Part shown: positions 56,154 to 64,000 of the stretch, in pieces | Position numbering within the stretch: position 1 is the stretch's first letter | Layout: the number at the start of each line of letters is the position of its first letter | From: Golubevia sp. BC0850 | Lineage: Eukaryota; Basidiomycota; Exobasidiomycetes; Golubeviales; Golubeviaceae | DNA: 64,000 bases | Direction of reading: 5' to 3' | Assembly (NCBI GenBank): GCA_012976225.1 | Contig: JAAVVG010000003.1 | Span: forward strand, 496,001 to 560,000 | Notes under the pieces: generated by a model | Told to the model about the DNA's origin: nothing | The model's input: only the letters and a program-made list of their open reading frames with translations | The model's database searches: none | Translations under genes and position numbers: made by a program

Positions 56154-59100
56154 CTACTCCTGAAACTCACCATTCCTGATTTCGTGATGTCTCTCCAAAG
56201 AGATCCTCGTCTTCTCATCAAAGAGCCAAGTATCAAGCATCTTCTCCAGAACCTGAGGTCTCACCGGCTTTGTTAGATAATCGTCCATTCCTATCAACAT
56301 TGCCTTCTCCTTCTCTCCCTTCACAGCGCTCGCAGTGCAGGCTACTATGGGAAGGCACCTTATTTTCTCATCCTCAGATCTTCGCATCTGCCTTGTAGCT
56401 TCATATCCATCCAGTTCCGGCATCACTGGAGAGAAGGGAAAGGATGGCGAGAGGAAATCAACCAATGATCGACTCGAATGTCCAACACCTTCAAATCTCT
56501 ACTCACTCAAATCCATGAGGATCAAATCGAAAGTCCTTTCCCCTGCAAGTAGCTCCAAAGCTTCTTTCCCATTTTCAGCTAGGACAGAGTTGAAGCCGAA
56601 TCTCTTCAAATTCTTGAGCGCTATCGTTTGGTTGATTTTGTTGTCTTCGGCGACGAGGATCCAGACGTCTTTTCTAGTTTTTCGATTCTGATTGTTCTTA
56701 GAAGTAACGACATTGATAGCTCGTACATCAGGATTTTGAGGTGGAGTTATAGATGAGGTCGATTTGGAAGTTTCCTTCTGGAAAGGAAGCACGAACCAAG
56801 CCTTCGATCCGACTCCTTCTTCTGATTCTAATCCCATGGAACCGTGCATCAGCTCAACTAGATTCTTGCAAATAGTGAGACCTGAGGAAAGGGAGAGGCG
56901 GGATAAGTGTCAAGTCAGTCGCAGCTCCTCCTCATCTTGAGCTCTGCTCACCTAAGCCTGTTCCACCAAATCTACGAGCAGTTGAAGCGTCAGCTTGAGT
57001 GAAAGGTTGAAAGAGCTTCCCCATGACCTGGTCGCTGATGCCGCAGCCATTGTCGAGAATCTCGAATCGAATTTCGACTTGCTCGGAATCTTCCTTGACC
57101 TGAAAGCAATTGAGCGTGATTCTTCCACCTTTCTGAGTGAATTTGATAGAATTCGTCAACAAGTTAGTCAGGATCTGTCGTAGTCTTCCAGAGTCTCCGA
57201 CCAACTTGGTTGTAAAGTTCAGATCGAGGTTCTCGACGAACTCCAGCCCCTTCTTCTCGCTGGCGAAGAGAAGCATCTTCTTGGTGTCTGAAAGTGTAAC
57301 TTGTAAAGAGAAAGGAGAACTTTCAATATCAAGCTTTCCGATTTCCACCTTTGAAAAGTCGAGGATATCGTTGATGATGGTGAGGAGAGCGGTTGCTGAT
57401 CGCTGGATGCTCTCGGCATAGTCTCGTTGCTCTTGTGTAAGTTTCGTGTCGGAGATGAGTAGATCTGAAAGACCAATGACTCCTGAGATGGGAGTCCTGA
57501 TCTCGTGACTCATGTTGGCGAGGAAGGTAGACTAGAAAGAACAGAGAGGAAGGCCGGCCGGTGAGTAGCTGAGCGACACAGCCAGGAAATGGACGAATCC
57601 TCCCATCTCCACGATCTTTCGCTTACCTTGAGCTTGGATCCCTCTTTTGCAGCTTCAGCTTGTGCTAACGCTGTCGATCTTTCCCTGAGAGATTCAGCCA
57701 ATTGAAGAGAGATTCGTTTGCTTTCCGTAATGTCAATAGCAGCTCCAGCTACGCCGATGATCTGTCACTCAAAGGTAGAAGAAAGTTGAGTCAGTTAGAG
57801 GAGTGAAGTCTTTCATGTCTCTGTCCTATCTCCCACTGCCAATCATCTTCAATCTGACAGGCAACTCACCTCTCCATCTTGTCCTCTCAGCGTCGAATAC
57901 TGGATTCGAAACCAGCGATCTCTCACTTCTAGCTCCTCCGTTGTTGAAGTCCCATTCATCGCTGCTTTGATAGCTTGAGTAATGTCTGGTTGCAGCCAGA
58001 CTTCAAAGACGTTTTGACCAATAGCCAAGACTGGGCGATCCGCAGAGTCGCTAGAAGTGGACTGAGGTTCAGCAGCTCTCTTACCTGACGCCCTACTTCT
58101 CTCCATAGACAAGTCTTTCAGCAGCTCATTCTGTGCACCAGGACCATGACAAGTCGTTATCCTAGCATCCGTGTCAACAGCCCAGAGAGTGATCTTCGCT
58201 TGTTCGAGAAGTCCGTGTAATTGAGCTTGAGTCGTCCTTGATTCTGATAGAGCTACATGTTGAGTATGTACATCTGTACAAGAGCCGACCCTGATTTTAA
58301 GGAATCAAGCGTGAGAAGAAGAAAATGAGGAAAGGCGTGGTGAAGCGCGAAGCTTCGCATGGCGCTTGGGCTGCTTACCATTTGACAATCGTCCCATCTT
58401 CATCTCTCACAGGAAGAGCTCTTCCGACATGCCACCTCCACGCTCCGTCCTTTCTTCTGATCCGATATTCCACGCTGTACTCTTCCCCACTTCTCAAAGA
58501 ATGACTCCAACGACTTGTGAAATGCTGCTTGGGGATTTTGAGAGAGCAACAACAGTCAGTTCAGCTTTGACTTCCCCTCATGTCTGACAGGTTCTAGCAC
58601 CAGACTGATTTCTTCCAAATTCAGTTGGAAGAAACTCACTTCCGAATCGTCAGGATGAATGTTGTCCATCCATCCAATTCCATAGTCTCTATCTCGTGTC
58701 GTTCCGGTATACTGAAACCAGCTCTCCGAAAAAAAGTTCACCGCTCCAGAAGGTGTGGCAGCTGGTTGCCAGAGGGAGAAGAGCATCAGTATGAGGAGGT
58801 GAACTGACACTTCCAAGAGATCAAATCGACTGTCACAGCCCGAGGCTATGAGATCACCACTTCTCTCGCTCCTGTACTCACTCCACGTAAGTTGAGGGAA
58901 AGTATTGCAAACCAGTTGGAACAGCTCGTCGCCTCGAGTCTCCGCTTCTCTTTTTCTTTCAACTTCTTCGTCAGTTACATCTCGACCAGTAATAAATCCT
59001 CCAATGTACGCATTTGCTTTATTCCGCTGATGAGCATGGAAAGGGTGGAGGAGAGAGGGAAATGAGGGGTAGGGGGCAGAAAGATGAAGGAAACATTTTA

Positions 59101-60381
59101 TGACTCACAATCGGTCTTCCCCGGAATTCCAATAGCTTCCTTTTACCTGAATGGTCGATAATTCCAACCACACATCGGTCCAGCCTCTCTCCAAGAACCC
59201 CTGCTCGATAGATCGGCCACTCCTCTAATGGGAGACGTCTTTCGAAACCTCGGTCCCAAATTGCCAACTTCTCTGCGATCCATTCCATGTCAAACTCGAC
59301 TCCAGAAGAGCCGGGGTCAATTAATCCAGAGAATATCTCTTCTTCGGCCCGTTTGTTACAGTAGCAGGATCGAGAGTCAACTGAAAGTGCCATAAGGATA
59401 TTCTCCGAATCTTTGATGAGAGCATCGTTGAGAATCTCATTCTTCGTGAAATCGAGAATTGCAGGGTCTTGAGGATCAGAGTTCAGATCTTGATTCATGA
59501 CCTGCACTGGACTGACTTGGTTTAACAAGAGCGTGAAGTAACATTCATGCACGAAGATGGGAGAGATCTTTGAATTGCCTCTCACAGGTCTCTCTTCGTC
59601 AGACTGCTGCTGAATAGGATGCTGGAGGAATGGAGGATATAAGAGAGATGAAATTCAGTAAAAGGTAAACGCAAATCGACTGGAACTGAGTTGGAGCTGT
59701 TGTGAAGTCTGGACAAAGAGCACCCTGAATTCTCACCCAAGCCGAAACCGTCACGTCTATCTTGATATGCTTCGTATCGTGGGAAGCAGACAAGAACGTC
59801 AACCTAGTAGGATCGCGAGGGGCAGCTGGGAGACCGATAGAGCGGGCCTAATGAAAAAGAAAGTTTAGTTTGAGAAATGAGGTCGCAACAGGTCTTCCGC
59901 CATACTCACAGCTTCGTTCAATGCGATTTGAAAGGACGCATGGCAATCAAATGCGAGAAAATCTTTGCAAGGTTGAGATTTGACCGGGGCAGAAGTAAGA
60001 AGCATCTGACAAGGAGAGAAGCTACAGGAAGATCAGCTCATGAATCTCATAGCCAGAATTCTTGTAATCCCCAGAGCCGTAAGACGTTGTGATGTAGATG
60101 ATCGATCAAGCTTCACTATTTACAAGTCTGTTTGGTTCTCAAAAAATCCCAAGTGTGAGGTGAATCTCGCGTTAGAGTCTGTCCTCCCATCCAAATAGAT
60201 TTCCACCTCCACCACTTCCTCGATTCGACCCGTATCCAATCTCTACGCCCACTACATTCAGACTCACCTCTTCAGCTGCTCTATTGATCAGTCTCACTGT
60301 TCTGTCCGGAGACAAGACCAACATCGCTGCAGGGGCAAAGAACAGAGCCGACTCCGCAACGTCCAACATGCTTGCTACCAA
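56154..60381 (-). CDS. Hybrid histidine kinase with several PAS domains and a receiver domain
   Basis: Sensor kinase for a multistep phosphorelay (to an Ypd1-type carrier). Well-supported minus-strand exons: 59847-59737, 59621-59109, 59026-58882, 58761-58640, 58527-58379, 58290-57870, 57761-57627, 57531-56952, 56881-56507 and 56425-56154, plus N-terminal coding sequence near 60381-60268 and 60006-59910. About 1000 residues. PAS parts: SPDRTVRLINRAAEE; LTWTATPSGAVNFFSESWFQ with its PAC segment; ITLWAVDTD with RDRWFRIQYSTL. HisKA has NMSHEIRTP with the phospho-accepting His. The ATPase has LTNLLTNSIKFT, DNGCGIS and FGGTGLGLTI. The receiver has ILVAEDNKINQ, the acceptor Asp in LILMDLMMPELDGYEA, and Lys in DDYLTKPV. 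No membrane segment is seen, so it is probably cytosolic. The joint between the first two N-terminal exons could not be phased with a good donor; the final exon may also be cut short by a GTGAGT after residue EIRNG. Confidence 0.9.
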
Positions 60382-60921
60382 AAGCTACCTCCCTGCCGAT
60401 CGCTGTGTTTGGGTTGAGGACTTGAGGGCTTTGACCAGAATTCAGGAGAACGAAAGAGTTCCGATTGAAGGAAAGAGGAAGAAAGGTCTTTGTGATGTGA
60501 AGAGAAGAGAGCTAAAGGGTCCACTTTTTCAATGCTGGGACCTCGGAGCGGACTCTGAACCTGTTATCCACCGCATTTTGATCTTAAATCAAAAACACAA
60601 ATTGAGACAATAAGGCATTGAATCAAAGCATGTAGAAGATGAAGGAGGAAAGGAGTAAGTGCTAATAAGTAGCGATTGAATGAAAGTGCAGGCTCGAAAC
60701 GACGTTCTCCGCGTCAACTCATGGTTGTAACTGGCTTATCTTGGATACTCGTATGAGCCTGAGGGCAGCTTATGAAACTAGTCGTAGATTTGGAGGTCAA
60801 TCAAGGAGCTCTTTGCAATAGAAAGGGGAAAGACGCGACGTGGAGTGCGAAGAAAGGGAGTGATTACGTCGACAGTGAATACAGAACAGAAGTCAAGGTT
60901 GATAAAAGGAACCAAAAACTA
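60382..60921. other. Intergenic region upstream of the histidine kinase
   Basis: It lies between the kinase start and the BiP stop codon. No gene is supported; if the kinase start lies further upstream, part of this region would be coding. Confidence 0.4.
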
Positions 60922-63625
60922 CTAAAGCTCGTCTCCATGACCAAAGTGTAGATCGCCCCCTTCAGATGTTCCATAAAGCTTCGAAGTGATGGCTCCCACT
61001 GAGGCTTGAAGTTCATTGAGTTGATCATCTACATCTTCAGCCTCGACTTGATCTCCAACATTCTGATCTAACCAATCTTCAGTCTCTCTCAAAGCCGAAT
61101 GAATCGTCTCTTTGTCTTCCGAGTCCAACTTGCCACCCAGCCCCTCGTTGTCCGTGATTTGTGATTTGAGAGACGAGATGAAGCTTTGAAGATTGTTCGT
61201 TGATTCCACCCTTCTCCTGATGGCCACATCCTGAAGCTCGAACTTTTCGGCATCTCTTATCATCCTCTCGATCTCAGAAGGTGAAAGTCTAGCGGCGTCG
61301 TTCGAGATGGTGATAGATTCACTCTTTCCAGTTCCCTTGTCAGCAGCAGAGACCTTCATGATCCCATCGGCATCAACTTGGAAGGTGACTTCGATCTGAG
61401 GAGCTCCACGAGGAGCTGGTGGAATGTTGGTTAAATCGAACTGAGAAGGTGAGAGAGAGCATAGAAAGAAGAAGGCAGTTGGGTCAGGGGAGGCAAGAAT
61501 CAAAATCGCGCTTCCAATTCACCTCTCAGCTTATGTTGACTCACTTTCCCGAGAAGATTGTTATCTTTTGTCATAGAACGCTCTCCTTCGAATACTTGGA
61601 TCGAAACGACATTCTGATTGTCAGAAGCGGTTGAGAATGTTTGCATCTTGCTCGTTGGCACTTGAGTGTTACGTTTGATGACAGTAGTAGAGACTCCACC
61701 AGTAGTCTGTTATTGTTGTGAAAAAAGCAGAGTCTCGTCAGTTCCCGTTCTTAGAGATGATGTTCCTCTTAGCGAAAGCTCAACCCACCTCGATTCCCAG
61801 AGACAATGGAGTTACGTTCATGACGACAACGTTCGAATTCGCTTTGATTCCAGATCTGATTCCCCCTTGAATCGCGGCTCCCCAAGCCACAGCTTCATCA
61901 GGATTGATACCCTTGAAAGGTTCCTTTCCATCGAAGTACTGCTTCAACATCTGTTGAATCTTTGGAATCCGTGTCGATCCTCCGACCAGGACGATCTCGT
62001 CGACGTCTGACTTCTTTAGGTTTGAATCTTTAAGAACCTGATTCACAGCTTGAAAGGAGCGCTTGAAGAGGTCGCTGTTAAGATCCTCTGTGGTTAATGA
62101 GAAAGGGAGACAGAAGGGGGCGAAGGTCAGACTGTGTCAGAGGAGAGAAAGAGAGAGCACAGATCGAGAGAGACTTACCAAATTTGGCTCGATTAAGAGT
62201 CTCAGATAGATCTAATCCCTGATGAAACCCTTCTATCTCAATCTTGGTACTCATTCCACTACTCAAGGTTCTCTTTGCTCTTTCCACCTCTCTTCTAAGT
62301 CTACCCGAGCTTTTCAAAAGATCATTCTTAGAAAGTTCAACGTCATTCTTCTTTTCAAATTGCTTAACCATGTGATCAAAGACGCTGTTGTCGAAATCTT
62401 CCCCACCTAAATGAGTGTCGCCACTAGTTGCTAAGACTTCAAAGACACCATCTTCGACAGAGAGAAGGGAGACATCGAAAGTACCTCCACCGAGATCGTA
62501 AACGATAATTGTTCTTTCTTGTTCCGATCTTACTTTCCCATCAGACCCTATTCCATAAGCCAAAGAGGCAGCAGTAGGCTCGTTGATGACTCCGAGAATC
62601 TCTAAACCCGCGATTCTACCCGCGTCCTTGGTGGCTTGACGTTGAGCGTCGTTGCTGAAATGAGGGAAGAAGGAAAAGGTGAGATGATAGGGAGTGACAG
62701 AAAACGGAGAGTCGAGAGTGACTTCCAACCCAAGGTCTGGCGATAGACTAGGGCTTTACGGCGACATAATTAAACTCACAAGTAGGCTGGGACGGCGACG
62801 ACAGCGTGTGTGACCTGAGGAGACCGGATGAGTCATGAGCAGAAGTCAGCAGGAGAGAAAAAAAGTCAGAACGAAAGAGACGAGATAGAACTCACGTTGT
62901 GACCCAGAGAATTCTCTGCAGTCGATTTCATGTGTCCTAAGATCATTCCCGATATTTCTTCTGGCGAAAAAACCTTGTCTTCTCCAGTTACTTGCACTTT
63001 GATACCTACTCTACCACCATTCGAAGTAAGCTGAGGAGATGGAATGTAAGGTGCAGGCAGATGTCAGATCAGAGAAGGTCACTTCGAACCAGGCATTGCC
63101 ACTCACTTTGAAAGGAAAATGCTTTGCATCTCCACCTTTGACAACATCCTCCCAACTTCTACCAATCAACCTCTTCGCATCAAAGATAGTATTTGAAGGA
63201 TTTCCAGGAGCTTGATTCTTTGCCGCGTCTCCTATTAATCTCTCTCCATCCTGAGTGAAAGCGACGTAAGAAGGTGTGATTCGATTCCCTTGACTGTTCG
63301 GTATAATTTCAACGGATCCATCGTTCTTCTGAATACCTACACAGGAGTAGGTAGTACCTAGATCGATACCGATGACTGTTCCAAATTCTGAAGAGTTAAA
63401 ATCTGAAGATAAAGCTGAGGCTCCCCATGGATTGGGGTTGGGGTTAGGGATCGACTTGTTGAGATTAGAGGCCCTGACTGGGAAAGGAAAGAAGGAGACG
63501 AAAGCGATTATGCAGATGGTGGCGAGTAGAAATTGAAGTAAAGAAGGCTTGTAGGTCTTGAGTTTGGCTAATTTTCTGGCTCTTCTGCGTTGGGAAGGTG
63601 TGGCCGAACGGGGGAGGTAGGACAT
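60922..63625 (-). CDS. KAR2: ER luminal Hsp70 Kar2/BiP
   Basis: ER chaperone that drives post-translational import and folding. Exons on the minus strand: 63625-63107, 63030-62896, 62814-62780 (35 bases), 62654-62179, 62087-61789, 61706-61545 and 61440-60922; 714 residues, all phases correct. Family motifs: [62 protein letters not shown], and an [10 protein letters not shown] interdomain region. The N-terminus has about 33 mostly basic residues before a hydrophobic core ([20 protein letters not shown]), a long n-region for a signal peptide. The last residues are FGHGDEL, so the retention signal is GDEL rather than HDEL. ER rather than mitochondrial identity follows from the signal sequence, the tail and the [16 protein letters not shown] form. 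It is expected to be controlled by the unfolded protein response. Confidence 0.96.
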
Positions 63626-64000
63626 GTTGCTTGAATTGGTAAGAGAAAAGATATCAGATTCTTCTGATATTTGAGGCCTCTCATTAAATACATATGTTTG
63701 AACCCTGAAGCTGGAAGGCAGGAAGGCAGGAAAGAAGACGTGGAATTCGGTTCAAGACGTGAAAGTGTCGATAGCTACGTGGAAGGACTGGAATCAACTG
63801 GCAGCTTCTTTACTCCTTCTGTTCGACGTCACTCTCTTCTCCAACTTCAAAAAGAGCGCATCAGTCAAAAGCGAGCTGAAAGGAACAATAAGCAAAACTG
63901 CGATAAACGATTTACGAGACTACATAAATTCAATCCGTTTCCAGGAGGAGACACGAATACCAGAACGAAGAAAGCAAAAATAAAGAACCCAAAAGAGAGA
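63626..64000 (-). promoter_or_regulatory. Upstream region of KAR2 with ACGTG-type elements
   Basis: The first 375 bases upstream of the KAR2 start. GACGTGG occurs at 63738-63744 and further ACGTG cores follow close to it (about 63754 and 63776), similar to unfolded-protein-response elements bound by bZIP factors of the Hac1/XBP1 type. TATTTAAT on the minus strand (about 63682-63690) may serve as a TATA-like element. No gene is supported in this stretch. Confidence 0.4.

Noticed and set aside
1-64000. Retroelement, LTR or DNA-transposon remains
   Set aside because: I saw no reverse transcriptase, integrase or transposase motif and no long terminal or inverted repeats; the only repeats are microsatellites and coding tandem repeats.

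Overview
The window is nuclear DNA of a basidiomycete-type fungus. Nearly every gene is split by short introns (mostly 50 to 120 bases) with very regular GTGAG/GTAAG donors and pyrimidine-rich acceptors. Regulators carry fungal Zn2Cys6 domains, there is a fungal hybrid histidine kinase and a fungal-type P450, and many proteins have long serine-rich disordered parts. The class cannot be fixed by eye. I see no rRNA, tRNA, CRISPR, prophage or intact transposable element. All exon models were built by hand from splice signals, phase continuity and recognised motifs.

Layout. 1-6.3 kb: SelO pseudokinase (runs off the left edge), a small SDR and a CinA-like molybdopterin-binding-domain protein, all on the minus strand. 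7.9-20 kb: an aquaporin with unusual pore motifs, a long Siw14/Oca-type pseudophosphatase, myo-inositol oxygenase and mitochondrial DnaJ (Mdj1), all minus. 20-30 kb is mostly plus: a Mim1-like outer-membrane protein, then two related secreted four-cysteine proteins on either side of a ten-exon cytochrome P450. 30-38 kb (minus): a USP deubiquitinase with a 14-base exon at its catalytic box, a peroxisomal acyl-CoA thioesterase and a membrane-anchored paraoxonase-like protein. 38-41 kb (plus): an MDR oxidoreductase and an uncertain small ORF pair. 41-46 kb (minus): a Zn2Cys6 factor and Nbp35. 46-50 kb (plus): a large CorA-type Mg2+ transporter divergent from Nbp35. 51-63.6 kb (minus): a factor with two Zn2Cys6 clusters, a multi-PAS hybrid histidine kinase and the ER Hsp70 Kar2/BiP.

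How the genes relate. Most are housekeeping or sensing genes with no operon-like logic. Only two groupings look like possible functional neighbourhoods: secreted protein - P450 - secreted protein (22.7-29.6 kb), and the divergent paraoxonase/MDR pair sharing a 351-base promoter.

Best candidates for something new: (1) the four-cysteine secreted family flanking the P450; (2) a thioesterase whose last intron is open, a multiple of three long and ends in its own stop, so that splicing versus retention decides whether the protein carries a peroxisomal AKL tail; (3) the double zinc-cluster regulator; (4) the USP microexon that splits the catalytic cysteine codon.
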